Positions 56,704-64,000 of a stretch of 64,000 nucleotides of DNA are shown here, one piece after another; the stretch's first letter is position 1; every line of letters starts with the position of its first letter. This DNA comes from Lentzea albidocapillata (GTDB lineage Bacteria > Actinomycetota > Actinomycetes > Mycobacteriales > Pseudonocardiaceae). The stretch is taken from the NCBI RefSeq assembly GCF_000719115.1, contig NZ_JOEA01000012.1, positions 1 to 64,000 on the forward strand. Reading direction: 5' to 3'. The notes beneath the pieces were generated by a model. It was not told where the DNA came from. It saw only the letters and a list, made by a program, of their open reading frames with translations, and made no database searches. The position numbers and the translations under genes were made by a program.

Positions 56704-57385
56704 GCCGCTCATCGGCATCAGCACGTACCTGGAGCGCACGCGCTTCGGGTTGTGGGACGTGGAGGCCGCGGTGCTCTACCGCGGTTATCTCGACTGTGTG
56801 GTCGAGGCCGGGGGCAACCCCGTCATGCTGCCGCCGGTCGGCACCTGGAACGCCGAGACGATCGGGTTCCTGGACGGCCTGGTGATCGCGGGCGGTGCCG
56901 ACATCGACCCCGCCGCCTACGGTGCCGAGAGGCACGAGAAGACCGGCGAACCGAGCCGTGCCCGCGACGACGCCGAGTTCGCGCTCGTCGACGCCGCGCT
57001 GAAGCTCGACCTGCCGGTGCTCGGCGTGTGCCGGGGCATGCAGGTGCTCAACGTGGCGCTGGGCGGCACGCTGCATCAGCACGTCGAGGGCCACAACGAG
57101 GCGCCTGGCGTGTTCGGGCACACGGAGATCGAGGTCGTGCAGGACACGCACCTGTACACGATCATCGGCCCGGAGACGACCGTGCAGTGCCATCACCACC
57201 AGTCGCTCGACCGCGTGGCGGATGGGCTGCGCGTCACCGCGAAGGCGCCCGACGGGACCGTGGAAGCCGTTGAGCTGGAAGGCGCGCGGTTCGTCGTCGG
57301 CGTGCAGTCTCACCCGGAGCAGGACATCGAGGACCTGAGGCTTTTCGAAGCCCTGGTGGAAGCGGCAAGGAGCAAAGCGTCGTGA
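56690..57385 (+). CDS. Gamma-glutamyl hydrolase, PuuD-like class I amidotransferase
   Basis: Class I glutamine-amidotransferase-fold hydrolase of 231 residues. Nucleophile Cys in VLGVCRGMQVLNV, catalytic His and Glu in VVGVQSHPEQDIEDL, and family segments GGADIDPAAYG and QCHHHQSLDRV. PuuD relatives release glutamate from gamma-glutamylated intermediates. TTG 56690 overlaps the ligase gene, and the end overlaps the aldehyde dehydrogenase by 4 bp. Confidence 0.88.
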   Translation: MSASKPLIGISTYLERTRFGLWDVEAAVLYRGYLDCVVEAGGNPVMLPPVGTWNAETIGFLDGLVIAGGADIDPAAYGAERHEKTGEPSRARDDAEFALVDAALKLDLPVLGVCRGMQVLNVALGGTLHQHVEGHNEAPGVFGHTEIEVVQDTHLYTIIGPETTVQCHHHQSLDRVADGLRVTAKAPDGTVEAVELEGARFVVGVQSHPEQDIEDLRLFEALVEAARSKAS

Positions 57386-58734
57386 CCTTTGACGTCATCA
57401 ACCCCGCCACCGAGAAGATCGTGCGGTCCGTACCGCACACCACCCTCGGTGACACGGACGCGGCGATCGGCCGGGCGCAGAAGGCGTTCGAGAGCTGGCG
57501 CAACGTCGCCCCCGGTGATCGCGCGAGGCTGCTGCGGAAGTTCGCGGAGGTCGTCGACTCGCACGTCGAGGAACTGGCGCGGCTGGAGGTCGAGAACTCC
57601 GGCCACACCATCGGCAACGCGCGGTGGGAGGCCGGCAACGTCCGCGACGTGCTGCAGTACTACTCGGCCGCGCCGGAACGGTTGTTCGGCAAGCAGATCC
57701 CGGTCGCGGGCGGGCTCGACGTCACGTTCCACGAACCGCTCGGCGTCGTCGGCGTGATCGTCCCCTGGAACTTCCCGATGCCCATCGCGGGCTGGGGGTT
57801 CGCGCCCGCGCTGGCCGCCGGCAACACCGTCGTGCTCAAGCCCGCCGAGGTGACGCCCCTGACCGCGATCCGGCTCGCCGAGCTCGCGTTGGAGGCGGGC
57901 CTGCCGGAAGGCGTGTTCCAGGTGCTGCCGGGCAAGGGCAGCGTCGTCGGCAACCGGTTCGTCACGCATCCGTTGGTGCGCAAGGTCGTCTTCACCGGCT
58001 CGACCGAGGTCGGCAAGCAGATCATGGCCGGCTGCGCGAACCAGGTGAAGCGGGTGACGCTGGAGCTGGGCGGCAAGTCGGCGAACATCGTCTTCGCGGA
58101 CTCCGACCTGGAGAAGGCGGCCGCCACGGCGCCGTACGGGGTGTTCGACAACGCCGGGCAGGACTGCTGTGCCCGTTCGCGAATCCTGGTGCAGGCCAGC
58201 GTCTACGACAGGTTCATGGAACTGCTGGAGCCCGCCGTCCAGGGCGTGCGGGTCGGCGAGCCCGGCGACGACGCGACCGAGATGGGGCCGCTCATCACCG
58301 CGGCGCACCTCGGCAAGGTCGCGTCTTACGTTCCAGACGACACCCACGTCGCGTTCCGCGGTACGGCACCGGACGGGCCCGGATTCTGGTTCCCGCCCAC
58401 GGTCCTGACGCCTCCCGCGGACCACGCGACGGTCACCGAGGAGATCTTCGGACCGGTCGTCGTCGTGCTGCCGTTCACCGACGAGGCCGACGCGATCCGG
58501 ATCGCGAACGACTCCGAGTACGGGCTGTCCGGGTCGATCTGGACCAACGACGTCAGTCGCGCGATCCGCGTCTCGCGGGCCGTCGAGGCCGGAAACCTGT
58601 CGGTGAACTCGCATTCGTCCGTCCGCTACTGGACGCCGTTCGGTGGCGTGAAGCAGTCCGGGCTCGGTCGCGAGCTGGGACCGGACGCGCTGGACGCCTT
58701 CACCGAAGTCAAGAACGTCTTCATCGCAACCTGA
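57382..58734 (+). CDS. NAD(P)-dependent aldehyde dehydrogenase (PuuC-like)
   Basis: Aldehyde dehydrogenase of 450 residues. Motifs: VIVPWNFPMPIAGWGFAPAL, FTGSTEVGKQIM (cofactor loop), LELGGKSANIVF with general-base Glu, and FDNAGQDCCARSRILVQA with the nucleophile Cys, and the EIFGPVVVVLPF segment. It would oxidise the gamma-glutamyl aldehyde (or a related aldehyde) in the neighbouring pathway. GTG 57382. Confidence 0.92.
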   Translation: MTFDVINPATEKIVRSVPHTTLGDTDAAIGRAQKAFESWRNVAPGDRARLLRKFAEVVDSHVEELARLEVENSGHTIGNARWEAGNVRDVLQYYSAAPERLFGKQIPVAGGLDVTFHEPLGVVGVIVPWNFPMPIAGWGFAPALAAGNTVVLKPAEVTPLTAIRLAELALEAGLPEGVFQVLPGKGSVVGNRFVTHPLVRKVVFTGSTEVGKQIMAGCANQVKRVTLELGGKSANIVFADSDLEKAAATAPYGVFDNAGQDCCARSRILVQASVYDRFMELLEPAVQGVRVGEPGDDATEMGPLITAAHLGKVASYVPDDTHVAFRGTAPDGPGFWFPPTVLTPPADHATVTEEIFGPVVVVLPFTDEADAIRIANDSEYGLSGSIWTNDVSRAIRVSRAVEAGNLSVNSHSSVRYWTPFGGVKQSGLGRELGPDALDAFTEVKNVFIAT

Positions 58735-58751
58735 TCCAAGGAGACACAAAG

Positions 58752-59519
58752 ATGGTGCAGCGACTCGAAGGCCGCGTGGCCGTCGTGACAGGTGGCGGCA
58801 GTGGCATCGGACTCGCGACCGTGCGCAGGTTCGGGAGCGAGGGCGCGAAGGTCGTCGTCGCCGATCTGGACCCCGCGAGCGGCAAGGCGGCCGCGGACGA
58901 GGCGGGCGGGCTGTTCGTCCAGGTCGACGTGACCGACGAGGAACAGGTCAAAGCGCTGTTCCAGACCACTGTGGACACTTACGGCAAGCTGGACATCGCG
59001 TTCAACAACGCCGGTATCTCGCCGCCCGACGACGACTCGATCCTCACCACGGGCATCGAGGCGTGGGAGCGCGTCCAGAAGGTGAACCTCACGTCGGTTT
59101 ATTTGTGTTGCAAGTACGCCATCCCGCACATGCAGGCCAACGGCAAGGGCTCGATCATCAACACCGCGTCGTTCGTGGCGACGATGGGTGCGGCGACGTC
59201 GCAGATCTCCTACACGGCGTCGAAGGGCGGAGTGCTCGCGATGTCGCGTGAGCTCGGCGTGCAGTTCGCGCGCGAGGGCATCCGGGTGAATGCGCTTTCC
59301 CCGGGGCCCGTCAACACCCCGCTGTTGCGGGAGCTGTTCGCGAAGGACCCCGAGCGGGCCGCACGGCGTCTCGTGCACGTACCGCTCGGTCGGTTCGCCG
59401 AACCCGAGGAAATCGCCGCGGCCGTCGCGTTTCTGGCGTCCGACGACTCGTCGTTCATGACGGCGTCGAACTTCCTCGTGGACGGCGGCATCGCCGGCGC
59501 GTACGTGACACCGCTCTAG
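58752..59519 (+). CDS. Short-chain dehydrogenase/reductase
   Basis: Classical SDR of 255 residues. Cofactor motif TGGGSGIGLATVRRFG, NNAG in FNNAGISPP, catalytic S (NTASFVATMG), Y and K (YTASKGG). It may reduce or oxidise a hydroxy intermediate of the amine pathway, though the tetrad alone does not fix the substrate. ATG 58752 follows AGGAG. It sits 17 bp after the aldehyde dehydrogenase. Confidence 0.9.
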   Translation: MVQRLEGRVAVVTGGGSGIGLATVRRFGSEGAKVVVADLDPASGKAAADEAGGLFVQVDVTDEEQVKALFQTTVDTYGKLDIAFNNAGISPPDDDSILTTGIEAWERVQKVNLTSVYLCCKYAIPHMQANGKGSIINTASFVATMGAATSQISYTASKGGVLAMSRELGVQFAREGIRVNALSPGPVNTPLLRELFAKDPERAARRLVHVPLGRFAEPEEIAAAVAFLASDDSSFMTASNFLVDGGIAGAYVTPL

Positions 59520-59521
59520 CC

Positions 59522-60223
59522 GTGGCCGAACACGCGCAGGAGGCGTTGTTCCGCCCGGTGCGGGCGGGCAACGCCTTCGAGGAGACCGTCGAACGGCTCA
59601 TGCAGTCCATCCGGCTCGGCGTCGTCGCGCCGGGTGAGCGGCTGCCGTCCGAACGGGACCTGGCCACCCGGCTCGGCGTGAGCCGGGTGACCGTGCGCGA
59701 GGCCATCAGGTCGTTGCAGGAGAACCATTACGTCGAGTCCCGAAGGGGGCGGTACGGCGGCACGTTCGTCAACGAGGTGCTGCCGAAGTCCGCGCCCGCC
59801 AAGGACTTCGGCGACCTCCACGACGTGCTGACGCTGCGCAGGGTGCTGGAGACCGGCGCCGCCGAGACGGCGGCGGGACGGTCGCTGGGCCCCGCCGAAC
59901 GACGGGGGCTGCGCGCCCGGCTGGAAGAGGCTTCCACCTCGACGCTCGCGGAATATCGGCGCAAGGACTCGCGGCTGCACCTGGCGATCGCCGAGGTCAC
60001 CGGGTCCGCCGCGCTGACCGCCGCCGTCGCCGAGTCGCGGATGCGCGCGAACGAGCTGCTGGACCACATCCCGTTGCTCGAACCGAACCTCGCGCACTCC
60101 AACGCCCAGCACGAGCGCATCATCGCCTCCATTTTGGACGGAGACCCCGTGGCGGCCCGGCAGGCGATGGCCGAACACCTCGACGGCACGGCTTCGTTGT
60201 TGCGCGGCTTCCTGTCCGTGTAA
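59522..60223 (+). CDS. FadR/GntR-family regulator
   Basis: GntR regulator of 233 residues, FadR subfamily. Winged helix: RLGVVAPGERLPSERDLATR, LGVSRVTVREAIRSLQEN and HYVESRRGRYGGTFV; helical FCD domain: ETAAGRSLGPAERRGLRARL and LLDHIPLLEPNLAHSNAQHE with metal-binding His. GTG 59522 lies 2 bp after the SDR stop, so it probably regulates the operon in which it sits. Its own stop overlaps a palindrome that could be its operator. Confidence 0.91.
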   Translation: MAEHAQEALFRPVRAGNAFEETVERLMQSIRLGVVAPGERLPSERDLATRLGVSRVTVREAIRSLQENHYVESRRGRYGGTFVNEVLPKSAPAKDFGDLHDVLTLRRVLETGAAETAAGRSLGPAERRGLRARLEEASTSTLAEYRRKDSRLHLAIAEVTGSAALTAAVAESRMRANELLDHIPLLEPNLAHSNAQHERIIASILDGDPVAARQAMAEHLDGTASLLRGFLSV

Positions 60224-60241
60224 ACGTTTGCAGGGTAGAAT
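60222..60241. promoter_or_regulatory. AAACGTTT palindrome and TAGAAT -10-like box upstream of the acyl-CoA synthetase
   Basis: AAACGTTT (60222-60229) is a perfect 8-bp palindrome overlapping the FadR-type stop codon, and TAGAAT (60236-60241) six bases later resembles a -10 box. This placement could let the upstream regulator control the acyl-CoA synthetase gene starting at 60345. Weak evidence. Confidence 0.35.
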
Positions 60242-60344
60242 GTCGTGTTGTCATGCAGATTCCGCATCGAACAACCCTTGGCGAGAGCCTTGCGGACAGT
60301 TACCGTCCGAATACCTCGGGGACTTGCAGCGCGAGGAGTTGTTG

Positions 60345-61988
60345 ATGCCAGGGTTGCGCAAGGTGTTTCGCGACGCCATGGGCCGGGTGCACTCACTCCG
60401 TGTCTTGTCCGCCGCGGGCATGGTGAGTCTCACGAACTTCAAGATGTCCATGCAGGCGTTGAAAGAGGTCAAGGTCTGGGGGCCGAACGTCACGGCGCTG
60501 CGCCGTTCCGTCCGGCTGAACCCGGACGGCATAGCCGTCGTCGACGAACGGGGATCTGTCACCTACCGCCAGCTGGACAGGCGCTCGAACGCGATCGCGC
60601 AGGGCCTGCGCTCGCTGGGCATCCAGCACACGCACATCGTCGCGCTGATGTGCCGCAACCATCGCGGCATGGTCGAGTCGCTGCTGGCGTGCGCGAAACT
60701 CGGCGTCCGCGTGCTGCTGGTGAACACCGGGTTCGCCGCACCGGTCGTCCTGGACGTCCTGGAACGTGAACGCGCGTCGCTCGTCATTCACGACGAGGAG
60801 TTCACGCCGCTGTTCGACCAGCTGCCGCCGTCGATTCCGCGCTGGCTCTCGTGGTCGCGCGACGGACTGGACCGTCGCACGCCGACACTGGACCAGCTCG
60901 TGGCCAAGGCGCCGCGCGGCGAACTGGAACCGCCGCGCGAACCGGGTGTCGTGATCCAGCTGACGTCCGGCACGACCGGCACGCCCAAGGGCACGGCCCG
61001 CGAGATCAAGTCGGTGCTCACCGCGTCGGACTTCCTCGACCGCATCCCGATGAGGTCGGGCGAGTCGACTTTCATCGCCGCGCCGATCTTCCACTCCGTC
61101 GGCTACTCGCACCTGACCCTCGCGATGTCGCTGGGTTCGCGCGCGGTGCTGCACCGCCGTTTCGACCCGCGCAAGACGCTGTGGTCGGTGCAGGGCCAGC
61201 GCTGCACGACGCTCGTCCTGGTGCCGACGATGCTGCAGCGGATCATGGAACTCGACCGGCACGTGATCGACTCGTTCGACCTCTCGCACCTGAACGTCGT
61301 GTTCTCCTCGGGCGCGCCGATCACGACGGACCTCGTCGAACGCACCCAGGCCGTGCTGGGACCGGTGCTCTACAACCTCTACGGCTCAACGGAAGTCGCG
61401 GTCGCCACGATCGCCACCCCGGAGGACCTCGTGGCCGCGCCGTCCAGCGTCGGCCTGCCACCGCACAACTGCGTCGTGCGCATCTACGACGCCGACGGCA
61501 ACCACATCACGCGGTCGTTCGTGACGGGCAAGATCTACGTGCGTGGCTCACTGACCGTCGACCTCTACACGGACGGCACGCAGAAGGAGTCCATCGACGG
61601 ACTCGTCGCGACCGGCGACCTCGGGCACTTCGACCCCAGCGGCCGGCTCTACTTCGACGGCCGGGAGGACGACATGATCGTCTCCGGCGGCGAGAACGTG
61701 TACCCGGTCGAGGTCGAGAACCTGCTCATGACGCACTATCGGGTGCGGGACGCGGCGGTGCTCGGCGTGCCGGATCCCGAGTACGGGCAACGGTTGCGCG
61801 CGTTCGTGGTGCCGGTCGCCGGGACGCGCATCGACGTGCGGGAGCTGCGCGAGTTCGTGCGCACCCGGCTCGCTCGGCACAAGGTCCCTCGCGAGGTCGT
61901 CGTGGTGCCGCAGTTGCCGCGCAACGCGACCGGGAAGGTGCTGCGGCGCCAGCTGCTGGCGATCCGGCTCGGGCCGCAGCCCCACTAG
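60345..61988 (+). CDS. Acyl-CoA synthetase (AMP-forming)
   Basis: ANL-superfamily ligase of 547 residues. AMP-binding motif VIQLTSGTTGTPKGTAREIK, A5 NLYGSTEVAVATIATPEDL, A7/A8 hinge LVATGDLGHFDPSGRLYFDG and the C-terminal motif with catalytic Lys in LPRNATGKVLRRQLL. Similar to mycobacterial FadD-type fatty acyl-CoA synthetases. ATG 60345 follows AGGAG. Separate from the amine operon by a palindrome-bearing 121-bp space. Chain length preference unknown. Confidence 0.92.
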   Translation: MPGLRKVFRDAMGRVHSLRVLSAAGMVSLTNFKMSMQALKEVKVWGPNVTALRRSVRLNPDGIAVVDERGSVTYRQLDRRSNAIAQGLRSLGIQHTHIVALMCRNHRGMVESLLACAKLGVRVLLVNTGFAAPVVLDVLERERASLVIHDEEFTPLFDQLPPSIPRWLSWSRDGLDRRTPTLDQLVAKAPRGELEPPREPGVVIQLTSGTTGTPKGTAREIKSVLTASDFLDRIPMRSGESTFIAAPIFHSVGYSHLTLAMSLGSRAVLHRRFDPRKTLWSVQGQRCTTLVLVPTMLQRIMELDRHVIDSFDLSHLNVVFSSGAPITTDLVERTQAVLGPVLYNLYGSTEVAVATIATPEDLVAAPSSVGLPPHNCVVRIYDADGNHITRSFVTGKIYVRGSLTVDLYTDGTQKESIDGLVATGDLGHFDPSGRLYFDGREDDMIVSGGENVYPVEVENLLMTHYRVRDAAVLGVPDPEYGQRLRAFVVPVAGTRIDVRELREFVRTRLARHKVPREVVVVPQLPRNATGKVLRRQLLAIRLGPQPH

Positions 61989-62119
61989 GTATAGGGCGGA
62001 ACGCGCGTCACGGCAGAACGAGGGGGACTAATCCGTCCGAGACGCGCGTTCCTGGTTTTGGGGAGCGCACGCCCAGCGCCGTCGGGGATCGGATGTTCGC
62101 TGGGCGTGCGCTCGGTCGG

Positions 62120-62554
62120 TCACCGCTCGAAGCGGTCGCCGCGGTCGTTGAACGGGCCGCGCTGGTCGAAGCGGTCTCCGCCGCGTTCGTGGCCGCGATC
62201 GGGCCCGCGCTCGCCGCGCTCGTACATCCGCATGTGGCCGGGGCCGTCGCGGTCGTCGAAGCGGTTCGCGGCGACCGCTCCCACGATGCCGCCGCCGAGG
62301 ACGAGCCCCAGCAGGCCCACGGCGACCAGCTGCGTGGCGCGGTGCCGCACGAAACGCCTTCCCCGGCCAGGGCCCACGGGCACTGCGGCCGCAGCGGGCG
62401 CCGCTGGAGGTGGGGTCGGTGCTTCCGCTGCTGTGGCCGCCGCCGGTGCGTCGGCCGACAGCGGGGTCGTTGCCTGGTCCGGTGCAGGCTGGGCGGCCTG
62501 CGGCTCGTTCTCGGACGGCTCCCGCGGTGGAGGCGTCTGTCCCTGCTCGCTCAT
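62120..62554 (-). CDS. Small single-pass membrane protein with charged C-terminal repeats
   Basis: Protein of 144 residues: an Ala/Pro-rich acidic N-terminal half (residues 1-64), a basic RGRRFVRHRATQ then one transmembrane helix (LVAVGLLGLVLGGGIVGAVA at ~75-94), and an outer tail of Arg/Asp/Gly repeats (DRGHERGGDRFDQRGPFNDR). No family recognised beyond this composition. ATG 62554 overlaps the upstream gene by 4 bp, indicating coupling. Confidence 0.65.
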   Translation of the reverse strand: MSEQGQTPPPREPSENEPQAAQPAPDQATTPLSADAPAAATAAEAPTPPPAAPAAAAVPVGPGRGRRFVRHRATQLVAVGLLGLVLGGGIVGAVAANRFDDRDGPGHMRMYERGERGPDRGHERGGDRFDQRGPFNDRGDRFER

Positions 62555-62865
62555 GTCCTCAACGATGCGCCGTTCGGCTGAGCTGGGGCTGACAGCCACC
62601 TGTTCGTTTCCTGAAGTCCTTCGGAGTCGCGCCTTGAGTTCATGACGGGCCTGGAACCAGCGAAAACGTGCCGCTGGTCGGCATAGGTCGCGCCGATGAG
62701 CTCGTCGTCGAGGACACCGGTCCACAGGAAGTGCAACGTCGTGCGCGTGCCGTTGCGGGCGTCGCGGCGTGCGTAGTGGTCGCGGAGATCGGCGTAGAGC
62801 AGGCGCAGTTCGTCCCGGTTGGACTCGGTGAGGCGTACCGGGCATTCGACGACCAGGTCGGACAT
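62551..62865 (-). CDS. Small uncharacterised cytoplasmic protein
   Basis: Protein of 104 residues, ATG 62865, four-base overlap with the following membrane protein gene. N-terminus SDLVVECPVRLTESNRDELR and TLHFLWTGVLDDELIGATY looks folded and conserved, whereas the last 30 residues are low-complexity. No family assigned. Coupling with the membrane protein suggests joint function; the start and coding status are moderately supported. Confidence 0.5.
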   Translation of the reverse strand: MSDLVVECPVRLTESNRDELRLLYADLRDHYARRDARNGTRTTLHFLWTGVLDDELIGATYADQRHVFAGSRPVMNSRRDSEGLQETNRWLSAPAQPNGASLRT

Positions 62866-63005
62866 GATCGATGCTCCATTCGGCGGGCCGGGAGACAACA
62901 GAGTGCTCGCCTTGGGCGCTTGACCGCATCCGAAAAACCACTCAGAAGCGTGTACGTAGGTATGGCGGCCGGAATCCGCTTGCGTCCACCGGCTTCAATC
63001 GGTGC

Positions 63006-63497
63006 ATGGAACTCGTACCTCTGCGCAAGGAGTTCGCCGCCGAGATGGCCGCGTCCCGGCCGAACGACGACGAGGTCAACCGCCTGACCGGTACTCACGC
63101 GACGTTCACGCTGGAGGATTACGAGGCCTACATCGAGCGGACGCTGAACGATCCGAACCGCTACACCCGTGCGATTACCGAGGACGGCAAGTTCCTCGGC
63201 GAGGTCGTTCTCACGATCAATCCGCACAACCGGTCGGCGGGTGTGCGGATCGCGTTGTGGGACGGCTTCGGCAAGGGCTACGGCTCTCGCGCCTTGAAGC
63301 ACGTTCTCGACCACGCGTTTCACGACCGAGGGCTCCACCGGGTCGATCTGGAGGTGTACGACTTCAACGACCGGGCCATCCACGTCTACCGGAAGCTCGG
63401 CTTCCGCGAGGAGGGCCGGTTGAGGGACGCCCTGCTCTGGGACGGCGTCTTCCACGACGCGATCGTCATGTCCGTATTGAGCACCGATAACATCTGA
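63006..63497 (+). CDS. GNAT-family N-acetyltransferase
   Basis: Acetyltransferase of 163 residues of the RimJ/RimL-like type (Acetyltransf_3). Acetyl-CoA segment IALWDGFGKGYGSRALKHVL (V/I-G-x-G-x-G/A variant), HRVDLEVYDFNDRAIHVYRK and LGFREEGRLRDALLWDG. Substrate is unknown (protein N-terminus or small amine). ATG 63006. Confidence 0.88.
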   Translation: MELVPLRKEFAAEMAASRPNDDEVNRLTGTHATFTLEDYEAYIERTLNDPNRYTRAITEDGKFLGEVVLTINPHNRSAGVRIALWDGFGKGYGSRALKHVLDHAFHDRGLHRVDLEVYDFNDRAIHVYRKLGFREEGRLRDALLWDGVFHDAIVMSVLSTDNI

Positions 63498-63533
63498 TCC
63501 GAACACCCCACCACGTCGAACGTAGGAGTCACC

Positions 63534-64000
63534 GTGTCCGAGTCGCGCCCAGCAGTCGCCCAGAACCCGCCGCGCGTGGTGGTTCCGGCTGGGACGACGG
63601 CGGGCACGGCCGTGCGCGAAGCCGGTCTCCCCGGCAAGGGCTCCGACGCGATCGTCGTCGTGCGCGACGCCGAGGGCCACCTGCGCGACCTGTCGTGGAC
63701 CCCGCAGGTCGACGTCGAGGTCGAGGCCGTCGCCGCGGACACCGAGGACGGCCGCAGCGTCGTCCGCCACTCCGCCGCGCACGTGCTGGCACAGGCCGTG
63801 CAGCAGCAGTTCCCCGAGGCCAAGCTCGGCATCGGCCCGCCCGTGAAGGACGGCTTCTACTACGACTTCCAGGTCGAGAAGCCCTTCACGCCCGAGGACC
63901 TGCAGGCGCTCGAGAAGCGCATGAAGCAGATCATCAAGTCCTCGCAGCGGTTCTCCCGCCGCGTCGTCGAGTCGATCGACTCCGCGAAGGCCGAGCTGGC
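63534..64000 (+). CDS. thrS: Threonyl-tRNA synthetase, N-terminal part (runs off the window)
   Basis: The first 155 residues of ThrRS are present. A TGS domain covers residues ~13-70 ([36 protein letters not shown]), followed by the SAD editing-type domain with [20 protein letters not shown] (HxxxH zinc/editing motif) and [20 protein letters not shown]. It charges tRNA-Thr. GTG 63534 has TAGGAG seven bases upstream. No T-box-like leader is visible. The 3' end lies outside the window. Confidence 0.95.
   Translation, partial: MSESRPAVAQNPPRVVVPAGTTAGTAVREAGLPGKGSDAIVVVRDAEGHLRDLSWTPQVDVEVEAVAADTEDGRSVVRHSAAHVLAQAVQQQFPEAKLGIGPPVKDGFYYDFQVEKPFTPEDLQALEKRMKQIIKSSQRFSRRVVESIDSAKAEL

Noticed and set aside
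63498..63533. T-box leader of thrS
   Set aside because: Only 36 bp separate the GNAT gene and thrS, too short for a T-box, and no specifier or antiterminator is seen.

Overview
This window is a 64 kb piece of a high-GC actinomycete chromosome. GTG starts are frequent, ATGA and GTGA gene overlaps are common, and it carries an SsgB-type sporulation protein, AfsR/SARP regulators, a cvn conservon, DUF5753 regulators and mycobacterial-style SigK/RskA and IniB relatives. The mix best fits a Pseudonocardiaceae member of the Lentzea/Saccharothrix/Amycolatopsis kind; this is inference from gene content, not a database match.

Layout. 0.1-1.3 kb: a chimeric tyrosine integrase pointing at a tRNA-Val(CAC), so an integrative element probably lies to the left of the window. 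1.35-3.9 kb: TIGR02611-type membrane protein, RskA-like anti-sigma and ECF sigma factor, then ssgB. 4.0-4.6 kb: tRNA cluster Gly-Cys-Val followed by a second Gly-Val copy. 4.7-11.3 kb: the most interesting region, a tightly packed operon encoding a TIR protein with an intact WCxxE motif, a KGGVGR (MinD/ParA-like) ATPase with a degenerate TIR-like C-terminus, a small winged-helix-like protein and a 1040-residue AAA plus HerA/FtsK ATPase. It faces a convergent gene for a second, degenerate TIR-like protein across a shared terminator. It looks like an undescribed or poorly described NAD-targeting conflict (defence) system.

11.5-18.5 kb: small secreted protein, XRE-TPR regulator convergent with a large AfsR-like regulator, a VWA protein with an unknown partner, a PPOX protein and a HAD-like protein. 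18.6-25.2 kb: ABC importer (binding lipoprotein, two permeases, ATPase), LtrA, VOC protein and MFS transporter. 25.2-30.8 kb: secreted LVIVD-repeat protein divergent from a DUF305 lipoprotein, a second AfsR-like regulator, and an ABM-domain monooxygenase divergent from a TetR regulator. 30.8-34.2 kb: ABC-2 exporter with a NarL-type two-component pair.

34.3-44.5 kb: purine catabolism block: HIU hydrolase, three xanthine dehydrogenase subunits, an amidohydrolase, a guanine-deaminase-like protein, an NCS2 permease, XdhC and a small cyclotransferase-like protein, divergent from a PucR regulator. 44.5-47.9 kb: small proteins, a minimal NB-ARC ATPase, a DUF5753 regulator preceded by three phased palindromes, and a secreted beta-propeller. 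48.1-51.8 kb: conservon cvnABCD. 51.9-53.8 kb: 3-hydroxybutyryl-CoA dehydrogenase and an IniB-like protein preceded by 21-bp phased repeats.

53.8-60.2 kb: an amine-utilisation block (APC permease, glutamine-synthetase-like gamma-glutamylamine ligase, gamma-glutamyl hydrolase, aldehyde dehydrogenase, SDR, FadR-type regulator) that together could convert an amine such as ethanolamine or a polyamine through gamma-glutamylated intermediates. 60.3-64 kb: acyl-CoA synthetase, small membrane proteins, GNAT acetyltransferase and the start of thrS. No gene-free stretch exceeds 300 bases. The core genes ssgB and thrS at the two ends bracket mostly accessory genes.
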